A stretch of DNA of 43,228 nucleotides from Verrucomicrobiales bacterium. Its GTDB lineage: Bacteria > Verrucomicrobiota > Verrucomicrobiia > Verrucomicrobiales > DEV007. Where the stretch lies: NCBI GenBank assembly GCA_028047635.1, contig JAOFXR010000026.1, forward strand, positions 1 through 43,228. The letters are read 5' to 3'. Below, one piece after another: positions 1 through 8,640 of the stretch (position 1 is the stretch's first letter; every line of letters begins with the position of its first letter). Both the position numbers and the translations under genes were made by a program. The notes beneath the pieces are model-generated. The model had not been told where the DNA came from, ran no database searches, and saw only the letters and a list, made by a program, of their open reading frames with translations.

Positions 1-2
1 CC

Positions 3-1484
3 AAATATAAAAGCGGTGGGGGCGGATCTGAATTTCTTGGTGAGGCTTCGACAATGGAGACGGGAGCGAAAGTGCTCGATCTTGATGACGCGATGGAGGC
101 GGGAATCACCTACGGTCGGGATTATCTAACACAGCGGGAGCGGGTTTTTATTTCCGCTCTTGATCTCACCCTTGCGAGATGGCGGCTCACACCGATTTTT
201 AATGTGAATGGAAGTGGTCTACGCGCGGGTGACTCTCGAAATGCGCAAGTTCAGCAAAATCTTACTGAGCTGGTTTCCACCAACACGATGGCTCAGACGA
301 GGACCATCGGTGTTAATTGGTTAGCAATGACCGGCGCGAGAGTTTCCGCTGATTTTACGCAGGATTTTCTGCGCTTCATCACGGGGAATCGATCCATTAA
401 TGAATCGGATTTGGCAGTTTCGGTGGTGCAGCCTTTGCTCAAGGGAGGCGGAACGAGGGTTACGATGGAGGCACTCACCCAGGAGGAACGCGACCTTCTC
501 TACGATCTCAGGAATTTTGCGAACTTTCGAAGAAGTTTCATCGTCGACGTCGTGAGTGATTATTACAACGTGTTGCAAGCGAGAGATCAGGTTCGAAACA
601 GCTACGTCGCTTATCAGGGCTTTTTGAAAAATGACGAACGGGAACAGGCTCTCGCGGAAGAGGATCGTCGAACGAAGACGCAGATCGGTTTGTTGCGGCA
701 GGCGACACTGTCATCAGAGAGTCGTTGGATTAATTCAATCCGAAATTACCAGACCCGCCTCGATAATCTCAAACTTTCTCTCGGCCTGCCCGTGGAGAAG
801 CAAATCATGCTTGATGACAAAGAGCTGCAGAAATTGCGAATCGAATCCCTGCCCCTGACTCGTGACGAAGCGGTTGGAATTGCCTTGGTGACGCGTCCTG
901 AAATTGCCAACGTGAATGATCAGGTAGTGGATGCTGAGCGCCGTATCGAAGTGGCGAAGAATGGTCTTCTTCCGGGTGTAGATGTGGGGTTGGATTACAA
1001 CACGGTTAGCAATCAGGCGGACACCACACCTGGAATCAATTTTGATCGCAGAAGATGGTCGACCTCACTGGATGTTGACTTGCCACTTGATCGCAAGTCA
1101 GAGCGCAATACGTACCGTGTTGCCTTCATTACTCTGGATCGGGCCAAGCGGAACGCTGAGGCACAAGAGGATCAAGTTCGTCTGCAAATCTATGATGATT
1201 GGCGTGCTCTAGACCAAGCTCAGCTCAATTTTGAAATTGCGGAGAAGGGGGTTGAGCTTGCAATCCGACGTCTTGAAGAACAAAATTTACTCCAGGATCT
1301 CGGTAGAGGTGAGGCTCGAGACCTCATTGACGCGCAAAATGACCTTCTCAGTGCACGTAACCAGCGCACGTCAACCGTAGTCGATCATACCTTAGCACGA
1401 TTACGCCTTTGGAGAGACATGGGTATCTTGTATATTAAGGAAGACGGTTCGTGGGTCAAAAAGCTCGAGAACGAATCCCTTTAA
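3..1484 (+). CDS. TolC-family outer-membrane efflux protein, 5'-truncated
   Basis: Probable outer-membrane channel of a tripartite export system, forming a periplasmic tunnel with the adaptor and MacB-like pump encoded just downstream. The reading frame is open to the left edge of the window, and no signal peptide is seen. The first ATG (54) falls just before the N-terminal TolC helix (LDLDDAMEAGI), so the true start almost certainly lies upstream. The visible 476 residues after that ATG have the TolC pattern of two similar halves rich in long amphipathic helices: residues about 120-240 with DVVSDYYNVLQARDQV, and about 370-460 with QLNFEIAEKGVELAIRRLEE. The C-terminal helix ARDLIDAQNDLLSARNQ is typical of the family. 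It ends 33 bp before the adaptor ATG. Export substrate is unknown. Family call is firm; the 5' end is missing. Confidence 0.88.
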   Translation, partial: KYKSGGGGSEFLGEASTMETGAKVLDLDDAMEAGITYGRDYLTQRERVFISALDLTLARWRLTPIFNVNGSGLRAGDSRNAQVQQNLTELVSTNTMAQTRTIGVNWLAMTGARVSADFTQDFLRFITGNRSINESDLAVSVVQPLLKGGGTRVTMEALTQEERDLLYDLRNFANFRRSFIVDVVSDYYNVLQARDQVRNSYVAYQGFLKNDEREQALAEEDRRTKTQIGLLRQATLSSESRWINSIRNYQTRLDNLKLSLGLPVEKQIMLDDKELQKLRIESLPLTRDEAVGIALVTRPEIANVNDQVVDAERRIEVAKNGLLPGVDVGLDYNTVSNQADTTPGINFDRRRWSTSLDVDLPLDRKSERNTYRVAFITLDRAKRNAEAQEDQVRLQIYDDWRALDQAQLNFEIAEKGVELAIRRLEEQNLLQDLGRGEARDLIDAQNDLLSARNQRTSTVVDHTLARLRLWRDMGILYIKEDGSWVKKLENESL

Positions 1485-1517
1485 GGTTTATCCTTGGAGG
1501 GCGTCTCTCTCCAAAGT

Positions 1518-3344
1518 ATGAAAAAGTGGGTCATTATAGGGGGCAGTGCCGCCATTGCAGTCGGGTTAGGGATATTTTTCTCAAAATCAGATTCGTCAGG
1601 GGGAAATACTTCTGGTCTTCCTGTCACGAAAGCACAGCGAGGCGATCTCACTATCGACGTGCTGGAAGGTGGAAATATTCAGGCGCTGAATTTTCTGGAA
1701 TTTCGCAACGAGGTGACTTCGACAACGGGCATTAAGATCCTCGAAATCATTGATGAGGGTTACATGGTGACGGAAGATGATGTCGAGAGTGAAAAAGTGC
1801 TCGTGCGACTTGATCCATCCGAACTGGAAGAAGATATCGTTGATCACGATGTTCAGTTTCAGCAGACTGAATCCGCCTACGCCGAGGCGAAGCAGAATAT
1901 CGAGATCGAAGAGAGTGAGGCGCTTAGCGATATCAAAGCGGAGCGCCAGAAGCTGAGGTTTGCTCTTCTTGATTTCCAAAAATTTGTGGGGGGCGAAGCG
2001 GCAGAGCGCACCTTGAAAAAACTCGGTCTCCCGTTCGATAACGACTCGCTGGCCTTGTATGAGAAGGAATCAACCGAGTTGATCGTTAAGGCCTTTGATA
2101 CCAAGAAACTCGCTGAATCTGCGGTTGATGATGGAGAGATGAATCCGTTTGAACTGGAAGCGGATGACAGTCTTGCTTCGAATGTGAACTTTGGAGCGTT
2201 TTTGGAAAATGAGCTTCTCGGTGACGGAGAGGCGGAGCAGACCATTCGACGAATGAAAGATGAGGCACTTGTGGCTGCGTCTCAGTTGTCTGTCGTCGCG
2301 GAATCAGTCGAAGGGGCGAAGCGCCTTCATAAAAGGGATTTTATTACGAAGCAAACCCTCGAGAATGAAATGGTCGGACTGGATAAGGCGCGCCTTGCCC
2401 TCCAGCGATCCGAGACTGAGCTCGAGTTGTTCCGGGACTACGAGTTTCCCAAAGAAGCGGAGAAAATGCTCTCTTATTACGAAGAGGCACTGCTCTCCCT
2501 GATTCGAAGCAAGCGCGAGGAAATGGCAAAGATGTCCCAGATCTACGCTCGCTATCGCTCGGCAAAACGTCGCTACGAGCTCGAGTTGAAGAAGCGTCAG
2601 AATTTGGAAGATCAGGTCGCGAGTTGTGTGATTCGTGCTGAGCTTCCCGGCTTGATTGCCTACGGCGGTGCCAACGATAATTATTATACTTCCCGCTACT
2701 ACGATGGAATTTCTGAAGGTGCGACGCTTAAGACGGGGCAGCCAATTATTACGATTCCGGATATGTCTCAACTTGGCGTTGAGGTGAACATTCACGAGTC
2801 GAATATCAAGAAAATCGAACTGGGTCAGAAAGTTTATATCACGGCTGAGTCAGTTCCTGACAAAACACTTCTCGGCCGTATTTCGAAAGTAGCAGTGCTT
2901 CCTGATTCGAATGCCTCCCGCTACAATCCTTCGCTGAAGGTTTATCCTGCTACGGTTGAGATCGAAGGAACCCATGAATTCCTCAAGCCGGGAATGAGCG
3001 CCAAAGTTGAGATTATCGTGAGTGAACTCAGCGATGTTACATTTGTTCCGGTTCAGTCGGTTTTCGTTGAGAACGACGAGCATTTCGTGTTTTTGAAAAC
3101 AATGACGGGATTCAAGCGCCAGAAGGTGAACATCGGTGCCTACAATAACGACTTTATCGAGCTGAATGAGGGGGTTGTTGATGGCGACGAAGTCTTTTTG
3201 AAAATGCCTGATGGTTACGAGCCATCCCAGTTGCAGATGGCAGGTGAAAACAAGCGGGTCATTGAGAAGGGGACAGGTCGCAAAACAACTGCCCGAGTTG
3301 AACGTGAAAAAATAGCGAAGGAAAAGACGCCTAAGAAGGCGTAA
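1518..3344 (+). CDS. HlyD/MacA-like periplasmic adaptor (membrane fusion protein)
   Basis: Adaptor subunit linking an inner-membrane MacB-type pump to a TolC channel. I chose the ATG at 1518 (MKKWVIIGG) because it puts an N-terminal membrane anchor at residues about 4-21; the upstream TTG at 1494 would add eight non-hydrophobic residues. A lipoyl/barrel-sandwich half follows the anchor, then an unusually long charged helical region (about 100-400, rich in E, K, R and L, likely coiled coil). The returning half is ELPGLIAYGG, followed by a beta-barrel (GQPIITIPDMSQLGVEVNIHE) and membrane-proximal domain. The C-terminus is Lys/Arg-rich. At 608 residues it is much longer than MacA (about 370), mostly through the helical hairpin. 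It sits between the TolC gene and the ATPase, all on the same strand. Confidence 0.9.
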   Translation: MKKWVIIGGSAAIAVGLGIFFSKSDSSGGNTSGLPVTKAQRGDLTIDVLEGGNIQALNFLEFRNEVTSTTGIKILEIIDEGYMVTEDDVESEKVLVRLDPSELEEDIVDHDVQFQQTESAYAEAKQNIEIEESEALSDIKAERQKLRFALLDFQKFVGGEAAERTLKKLGLPFDNDSLALYEKESTELIVKAFDTKKLAESAVDDGEMNPFELEADDSLASNVNFGAFLENELLGDGEAEQTIRRMKDEALVAASQLSVVAESVEGAKRLHKRDFITKQTLENEMVGLDKARLALQRSETELELFRDYEFPKEAEKMLSYYEEALLSLIRSKREEMAKMSQIYARYRSAKRRYELELKKRQNLEDQVASCVIRAELPGLIAYGGANDNYYTSRYYDGISEGATLKTGQPIITIPDMSQLGVEVNIHESNIKKIELGQKVYITAESVPDKTLLGRISKVAVLPDSNASRYNPSLKVYPATVEIEGTHEFLKPGMSAKVEIIVSELSDVTFVPVQSVFVENDEHFVFLKTMTGFKRQKVNIGAYNNDFIELNEGVVDGDEVFLKMPDGYEPSQLQMAGENKRVIEKGTGRKTTARVEREKIAKEKTPKKA

Positions 3345-3386
3345 CGTGTCCGTCGTTCTTCTATCAATTTTTTTAAACAGGCAAGG

Positions 3387-4097
3387 ATGTCCCGCAGACC
3401 TGACACAGATCCTGTGATTGAACTCCGTGGTGTTGAAAAACACTACACGATGGGTGAATTTACGGTAAAAGCGCTTCAGAAAGTAAATCTGAAGATTTAC
3501 CCCGGGGATTATATTTCCATACTCGGGCCATCGGGAGGGGGGAAGTCGACGATGTTGAATATTCTTGGCTGTCTCGATCAGCCTACGATTGGAGAGTATT
3601 TCCTTTCGGGTTCTGATGTTTCCCAGTTATCGGATAATGATCTTTCCAAAGTGAGAGGGAAAGAGCTCGGATTTATTTTTCAAAGTTACAATCTGATTCA
3701 GCAACTCACGGTCGTTGAGAATATTGAAGTGCCTCTTTATTATCAGGGAGTCTCCGAAAAAGAGAGTCGCGAGATAGCTGTTGAACTAGCCACCAAAGTG
3801 GGTCTGGGTACACGTCTCGATCATCGTCCTAATGAGCTTTCGGGCGGGCAGCAGCAACGCGTTGCGATTGCTAGAGCACTTTCCTGCGATCCTGCGGTGA
3901 TTCTCGCAGATGAGGCGACCGGTAACCTCGATTCAAAGTCGGGTAGCGATATTCTCAGAATTTTTGATGAGTTGAATGCGGAAGGCAAGACTCTCATCAT
4001 GATCACGCACGATGAAGCGATGGCGGAACGCACTCCGCGCGTCATTCGTCTGAAGGATGGCGAGGTCGCCTTTGATACCTACGATCAACCGGATTGA
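3387..4097 (+). CDS. MacB-type ABC transporter ATP-binding protein
   Basis: Nucleotide-binding subunit of a type VII (MacB/LolD-like) ABC transporter that drives mechanotransmission rather than classical substrate transport. Visible motifs in order are Walker [10 protein letters not shown] (about residue 49; the usual second Ser is Gly here), Q-loop FQSYNL, signature [15 protein letters not shown], Walker [13 protein letters not shown], and switch His in MITHD. The length of 236 aa is normal for a stand-alone ATPase of this family. Its TGA stop overlaps the ATG of the permease (TGATG at 4095-4099), indicating translational coupling. With the adjacent adaptor and TolC genes it forms a complete efflux operon, for a macrolide-like compound, peptide or lipoprotein; the sequence does not reveal which. 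Confidence 0.95.
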   Translation: MSRRPDTDPVIELRGVEKHYTMGEFTVKALQKVNLKIYPGDYISILGPSGGGKSTMLNILGCLDQPTIGEYFLSGSDVSQLSDNDLSKVRGKELGFIFQSYNLIQQLTVVENIEVPLYYQGVSEKESREIAVELATKVGLGTRLDHRPNELSGGQQQRVAIARALSCDPAVILADEATGNLDSKSGSDILRIFDELNAEGKTLIMITHDEAMAERTPRVIRLKDGEVAFDTYDQPD

Positions 4098-5416
4098 TGA
4101 AAGTGATCGATATCATCAATGGCGCTTCACTCTTTCGGTTGAAGCGCGCGGTCATCCTCGGGGTGAAGAGTCTCTGGATGCATAAGTTGCGGTCTATGCT
4201 TACAGCGATGGGCATCGTCTTCGGGGTGTGCTCTGTGATTGCGATGTTGGCAATCGGAGAGGGCGCGAGTTACGAGGCTCAGCAGCAAATTAAAGACCTC
4301 GGTAGCCAGAACGTGATTCTGGAATCGGTGAAGCCGACTAACAATACCACAGCAGGAGAGCAGGAGCGGTCGTTGATCCTCGAGTATGGCTTGACCTATC
4401 ACGATATTTTACAAATGCAGGCAACTGTCCCCGGCGTAGAGGTCACGGTTCCTTCGCGGGAGGTGAAAGACTTTCTTTGGAATCGTACCAACAGCGTCGA
4501 TGGCGTCGTTTTGGGGACCGTATCCTGGTATCCAAAGATGAAAAACCGGGACGTTTTAAGGGGCCGCTTTTTCACCGAGCTGGAAATGGCAAGCAGCGCA
4601 CCGGTTTGTGTTCTCACTCAGAGCCTGGCGAGGCAGCTGTTTCCGCTCGATGAGCCCGTCGGTCTAACCGTCCGGATGAGAACGAGTTATTTTCGCGTCA
4701 TCGGAGTGATCGAGGATGATCCTGCCGTTGCTGCCGCAGCAGAGGGCATGGAAGGTACTTCGCAATCAAGTGGGGAGGGGATGGAGATGATGGTGCCCAT
4801 GTCGACGCTGAAAGATCACTTTGGCGATGTTTTGTTCAAATACCGCTCAGGTAGTTTTGAAGCGGTAAAAGTGGAACTTCACGAAGTGACGGTGCGCATC
4901 GAAGATCCTGATCAGGTCAAGCCAGCTGCTCAGGCGATTCAGCATATTCTGGAGCGAAATCACAAAGACGTGGATTACAAGATGACAGTTCCTCTCGACT
5001 TGCTTCAGCGGGCCGAGCGAACCAAGCAGATCTTCAATATTGTTTTGGGGTCAATCGCTGCAATTTCACTGCTTGTCGGTGGTATCGGGATCATGAATAT
5101 CATGCTCGCGACGGTCACCGAACGAACTCGCGAAATTGGCATTCGGCGCGCACTCGGTGCCAAAAAGAAGGATATCGTGACTCAGTTCCTCATCGAGACC
5201 GTGATGCTTTCGGGGGCGGGTGGATTGCTTGGGGTGGCCCTCGGAATCGCCATACCGGTGATCATTACCCATTTTGCAGGCATGAAGACGGTGATCGAAT
5301 TCTGGGCGCCTGCAATGGCGTTTTCGATTTCGGTGATGACCGGTGTGCTCTTCGGAATTTACCCGGCGTTTCGTGCCGCCGACATGAATCCAGTTGAAGC
5401 CTTGCGCCACGAATAG
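4097..5416 (+). CDS. MacB-like ABC transporter permease (MacB_PCD + FtsX)
   Basis: Membrane subunit of the tripartite system. I chose ATG 4097, which overlaps the ATPase stop codon, over the TTG at 4094. Residues about 20-45 hold the first membrane helix ([20 protein letters not shown]), followed by a periplasmic core domain of about 240 residues. Three more helices lie at the C-terminus ([20 protein letters not shown]; the segment after [13 protein letters not shown]; and [23 protein letters not shown]). The FtsX-type motif [15 protein letters not shown] is intact and the protein ends [13 protein letters not shown], the usual ending of the family. The length of 439 aa is typical for a MacB permease lacking its own ATPase. 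It is the last gene of the operon. Confidence 0.95.
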   Translation: MKVIDIINGASLFRLKRAVILGVKSLWMHKLRSMLTAMGIVFGVCSVIAMLAIGEGASYEAQQQIKDLGSQNVILESVKPTNNTTAGEQERSLILEYGLTYHDILQMQATVPGVEVTVPSREVKDFLWNRTNSVDGVVLGTVSWYPKMKNRDVLRGRFFTELEMASSAPVCVLTQSLARQLFPLDEPVGLTVRMRTSYFRVIGVIEDDPAVAAAAEGMEGTSQSSGEGMEMMVPMSTLKDHFGDVLFKYRSGSFEAVKVELHEVTVRIEDPDQVKPAAQAIQHILERNHKDVDYKMTVPLDLLQRAERTKQIFNIVLGSIAAISLLVGGIGIMNIMLATVTERTREIGIRRALGAKKKDIVTQFLIETVMLSGAGGLLGVALGIAIPVIITHFAGMKTVIEFWAPAMAFSISVMTGVLFGIYPAFRAADMNPVEALRHE

Positions 5417-5476
5417 CGATGTGGGCCAGGTGAAACGAAGGTTGTTTAAGCGATCTATTTCACTTATCTAAATAGA

Positions 5477-5884
5477 ATGAAGTTTCGTTGCCTATTGTTA
5501 ACCTCTGTCGCATTCGTGAGTCCTGCCTTCTCAGAGGAAGTTCCGGTGTCCTTTGTAAAAGACATCAAACCTATTTTGCATTAGCGATGTGTCCATTGCC
5601 ACAACCGTAAGACGTTAAAAGACAAGGTAAGCTTTGAGACCGCTAAGCGAGCATTTGTGAAAAATGAAACAGGTCAGTTTTACATCGTGCCCGAAAAACC
5701 TGATGAGAGTCTCATGGTGATTGCCCTGGAGTCTCCCGATTTGCACGAAAACGCGATGCCAATGGTAGGGCCAAAAACCACCGAAGACGATGTGGTGCTG
5801 ATTCGACGTTGGATCGCTGAGGGGGCCGATTGGCCGAAAGGAAAAGAAGGTCGAATCAAGCCGACTTTCTATCCGAAAGAGTAG
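5477..5884 (+). pseudogene. Small secreted c-type cytochrome domain protein, interrupted by in-frame TAG
   Basis: Read through, this frame gives a 135-residue secreted mono-heme protein. A signal peptide starts at ATG 5477 (MKFRCLLLTSVAFVSPAFS), followed by FVKDIKPILH, the heme motif CVHCH, and a tail ending EGADWPKGKEGRIKPTFYPKE. This resembles the cytochrome-C-like module (PSCyt1-like) common in Planctomycetes and Verrucomicrobia. Codon 36 is TAG (5582-5584), three bases before the CVHCH cysteine region. Family members usually have Glu-Gln or a similar pair there, so CAG to TAG is the simplest explanation. The first ATG after the stop (5657) lies beyond the heme motif, so a restart product would lack signal peptide and heme. 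Either a real nonsense mutation or a base error. Confidence 0.8.
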
Positions 5885-5900
5885 GCGTTGGGCGAACATG

Positions 5901-5938
5901 AAAAACCTGACGTCACCAACGTGATGCCGGGTTTTTTT
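5901..5938. terminator. Probable bidirectional intrinsic terminator
   Basis: An A-run arm (AAAAACC) at 5901 pairs with GGTTTTT near 5930-5937. An imperfect inner pairing of ACGTCAC with GTGATGC encloses a CAAC loop. T-runs occur on both strands. It sits between the stop of the heme gene (5884) and the convergent stop of the EF-hand gene (5947), so it can serve both. Confidence 0.6.
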
Positions 5939-5946
5939 GAATTTCG

Positions 5947-6813
5947 TCAAATGACAGGGAGGGGCGTTGCGTACGCTTCTTCGACTTCAGGGCGCTTCTT
6001 CTTACCGTCAGGTTTTGCTCCTTCGGGCTTTGCTCCTTTGGGCTTTCCTCCTTCGGGCTTTCCTCCGTCACGCTTTTTGGACATCACTTTTTCCAGCTCG
6101 GCTTTACTGACGAGGCCATCGGCGTCTTCATCGGCTTTGCGGACTTTGGCCCACATTTCCGCAGGCACTTCGCTTTCCGCTAGTTTGCCGTCCTTGTCCT
6201 TGTCGAGCTTTTCGAACATCGCTCCGGGGCCGCCTTCGGGACCTTTGCCTTTGCCGCCTTGAGGTCCGCCTTTTCCGCCTCGCTGGCGCATCATCGCAGC
6301 CATGGCTGCCATCTCCTCTTTGGAAACCGCATCATCACCATCTTTGTCGAGTTTGCCGAGTCTCTCCCATGCTTGCTCAGGCACTTCGTCTTTGGAAATT
6401 TTGCCATCGCTGTTTTTGTCAGCCCGCTTGAACATTTCGCCGGGGCCGCCTTCAGGTCTTTCGCCTTTGCCTTTCCCTTTGCCGCCTTCCGGTTTTTCAC
6501 CGGGTTTGCCTTCAGGTTTCTCGCCGGGTTTTTCCTCAGGCCTGCCTTTCCCTTTTCCTCCGCGCGCAGCCATCAGTTCCTTCATTGTAACCGTGCTGTC
6601 GCCGTCCGTATCAAGCTTGCTGAGTCGCTCCCATCGCTCTCCCGCTTCTTCTTTGGAGATGGACTTGTCTCCGTTGGTGTCTATTTCTTTGAGAAAAGAG
6701 CCATCACCTTTACCGCCCTTGGAGCGTCCCTTTTCTTCAGCATGAATAAGACCGAAGCTGCCAATGATCAGCGCGCCGGTTGCGAGTAATGTCAGAGTGG
6801 ATTTTGTTTTCAT
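5947..6813 (-). CDS. Secreted EF-hand calcium-binding protein, three EF-hand pairs
   Basis: Predicted secreted or periplasmic calcium-binding protein of 288 aa. The start at 6813 gives a clean signal peptide (MKTKSTLTLLATGALIIGSFGLIHA); a longer reading to 6876 would add 21 residues not resembling a leader. Six EF-hand loops occur in three pairs: DTNGDKSISKEE with DTDGDSTVTMKE, DKNSDGKISKDE with DKDGDDAVSKEE, and DKDKDGKLAESE with DEDADGLVSKAE. Each is a DxDxDG-type loop, close to the EFh/calerythrin-like proteins abundant in Planctomycetes and Verrucomicrobia. Linkers and tail are low-complexity Gly/Lys/Pro/Glu (PGEKPEGKPGEKPEGGKGKG), giving a strongly basic protein. It lies 59 bp downstream of the permease on the same strand and may share its transcript. 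Partner unknown. Confidence 0.85.
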   Translation of the reverse strand: MKTKSTLTLLATGALIIGSFGLIHAEEKGRSKGGKGDGSFLKEIDTNGDKSISKEEAGERWERLSKLDTDGDSTVTMKELMAARGGKGKGRPEEKPGEKPEGKPGEKPEGGKGKGKGERPEGGPGEMFKRADKNSDGKISKDEVPEQAWERLGKLDKDGDDAVSKEEMAAMAAMMRQRGGKGGPQGGKGKGPEGGPGAMFEKLDKDKDGKLAESEVPAEMWAKVRKADEDADGLVSKAELEKVMSKKRDGGKPEGGKPKGAKPEGAKPDGKKKRPEVEEAYATPLPVI

Positions 6814-6872
6814 CGTGTAAATTGATTTCAAGAGATGAAACCACGGAATACGCAACGAGTTGCAAAAAAATA

Positions 6873-7865
6873 TCAAGCTCCTGTCTGATTTCGTCTCGCA
6901 GTGATGACGAGCTTGGCGAGTTCGTCTCCGATTGCGCCGATGAGAATGACCGCTCCGATCACTGCAAATTCGATGTTTTGAGGGATCTCATCGACGAGTG
7001 TGATCATGTTTCGCAGCACTTGAATGAGGGCCGTTCCAATCACCACCCCGATGATGGTGCCCGAGCCTCCGCGCAAACTGCAGCCTCCGAGAACTGCGGC
7101 GGCGATGGCGTAGAGCTCATAGAAATTCCCGTAGTCTGCTGGCTGGGCGGATTCGGTGTCGAGAACGAAGAGGAGTCCACCGAGTCCCCCGAGGAATGAG
7201 CAGACCACGTAGGCGAGGATCTTCATTCGATCCGTGTTGATACCGCTGAAACGAGCCGCATCTTCATTGTTCCCTAAAGCTAGCAGGTAGCGTCCGTATA
7301 TAGTTCGGTTGAGAAAAGTAGCGGCGACGGTGGTGACGATAACGAGGATCAGAAAGGGAATCGGTAGCCCGAAGTTGGCCGTGATCGGGATTTCGCCGTT
7401 GGCAAGCCATCGCAAGTTTTCGAAGCCTCCATTGAATCCGGCAGTGCGGTCCCCCGTGAATCCTCGAGTGATCCCGCGATAGATCAGGAGTCCGCAGAGC
7501 GTCACAATGAAAGGTTGAAGATTCATCTTTGTGACAAGCAATCCGTGAAACCACCCGATTAAAAGTGAGGCACCAAAAACAATGCCCAGCGCGAGCCAAA
7601 TGGGTTGTCCCAATTCAACAAGAAGCCACGGGAATCCGACACCGACAAGGCAGACAACGGAACCTACTGATAAATCGATGCCACCGGTGATGATGACAAA
7701 AGCAACACCAATACCAATGATGCCAAACAGGCCGGTCCGCCTGAGAAGATTCTCCTGATTGAACGCTTTGAGAAAGCTATGGCGTCCCGTCAGTAGATCG
7801 CTCATCACATACGTGGCGAGGTAGACGAGAACAAGAAGGGTAAAAATCCCAATGAGGCGTTTCAT
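6873..7865 (-). CDS. RbsC/XylH-type ABC transporter permease (BPD_transp_2), orphan
   Basis: Inner-membrane permease of the ribose/simple-sugar importer class. It is 330 aa and full length, with the family hallmarks GGIDLSVGSVVCLVG after the second helix, the cytoplasmic coupling loop GRYLLALGNNEDAARFSGI, and the C-terminal AIAAAVLGGCSLRGGSGTIIG. Eight to ten hydrophobic segments are visible. Normally such a gene is flanked by a RbsA-like double ATPase and a periplasmic binding protein. Here the upstream neighbour is divergent (from 7966) and the downstream neighbour encodes the EF-hand protein, so the importer partners must be elsewhere or absent. Substrate cannot be assigned. Confidence 0.93.
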   Translation of the reverse strand: MKRLIGIFTLLVLVYLATYVMSDLLTGRHSFLKAFNQENLLRRTGLFGIIGIGVAFVIITGGIDLSVGSVVCLVGVGFPWLLVELGQPIWLALGIVFGASLLIGWFHGLLVTKMNLQPFIVTLCGLLIYRGITRGFTGDRTAGFNGGFENLRWLANGEIPITANFGLPIPFLILVIVTTVAATFLNRTIYGRYLLALGNNEDAARFSGINTDRMKILAYVVCSFLGGLGGLLFVLDTESAQPADYGNFYELYAIAAAVLGGCSLRGGSGTIIGVVIGTALIQVLRNMITLVDEIPQNIEFAVIGAVILIGAIGDELAKLVITARRNQTGA

Positions 7866-7965
7866 AGATCGTTTTTGTATCGGGGGAGAGGAGGAATGTC
7901 AACGACGGGAGACGGTTCTGTAAATCTGACTTTGCGTTTCGCGTTGGGGACGGCACAGTTCCCGC

Positions 7966-8640
7966 ATGGCTGAAGAAAAATCAGAATCTCCAGAACTTCG
8001 TGGCTCACCAACGCCGGGTTGCCTTATTCTTGCTGCAATCATCATCGTCTTCGGTGGACTCGTTGTCCTTTATGTCGTCGTGGGGAGTATTCAGAATAAG
8101 AAGATTGATGAGTTCACCCAGAACGAACCGGCCAAGTTAGAGGCGATCGTAGCCTCTGATGAGCGAACTGCAGCGACTTCTGCGAAACTGAAACAGATTG
8201 AGAAAGCGGTAAGCGCGGGCCGTTCAGAGCGGATTACCTTCACCGCTGAGGACATCAATATTCTCATCGCGACGCTCGAGGTGGCAAAAGATTTTCGGGG
8301 AAATACTTTTATTGAATCCATTGATTCCGACGGGATTCTTGCCCACATGGCGCAGCCGCTTCGCAAAGGGATTGTCTCGAAAGGATTTCGCTATCTGAAT
8401 GCTAAATTCCTTCTTGAGCCGGAACTTCGAAAACGCACCTTCGCGTTCAAGGTTCGTGATATCCGGCCTGCTGAAGGAAAGGTTCCCATCGAGTTTATCA
8501 AAAATTACGCGGTCATCGATTTTTTCCGGATTGACCCTGACAATGAGGCGATCAAGGCCCATATCCCGCATCTCGCCGCGATCTACACGGAGAAGGATTT
8601 GGTCGTCGTGGAAACGAAAGTGGCTACGGCAACTGAGTGA
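7966..8640 (+). CDS. Hypothetical membrane-anchored protein coupled to FGE gene
   Basis: Not recognised. The 224-aa product has a short charged cytoplasmic N-terminus, one membrane helix at residues 18-41 (CLILAAIIIVFGGLVVLYVVVG), and a soluble domain of about 180 residues. The stretch RITFTAEDINILIATLEVAKDF looks like the start of a folded domain. The rest is alternating strands and helices without cysteines, suggesting one extracytoplasmic domain. The promoter must lie in the 100-bp divergent gap at 7866-7965. Its TGA overlaps the ATG of the formylglycine-generating enzyme gene (TGATG, 8638-8642), so the two are translationally coupled, and a role connected with that enzyme is possible but unproven. 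Confidence 0.75.
   Translation: MAEEKSESPELRGSPTPGCLILAAIIIVFGGLVVLYVVVGSIQNKKIDEFTQNEPAKLEAIVASDERTAATSAKLKQIEKAVSAGRSERITFTAEDINILIATLEVAKDFRGNTFIESIDSDGILAHMAQPLRKGIVSKGFRYLNAKFLLEPELRKRTFAFKVRDIRPAEGKVPIEFIKNYAVIDFFRIDPDNEAIKAHIPHLAAIYTEKDLVVVETKVATATE

Noticed and set aside
6259-6789. Long plus-strand open frame opposite the EF-hand gene
   Set aside because: It mirrors the low-complexity coding strand of a well-supported gene; composition is Phe/Ser/Ala-rich with no domain.
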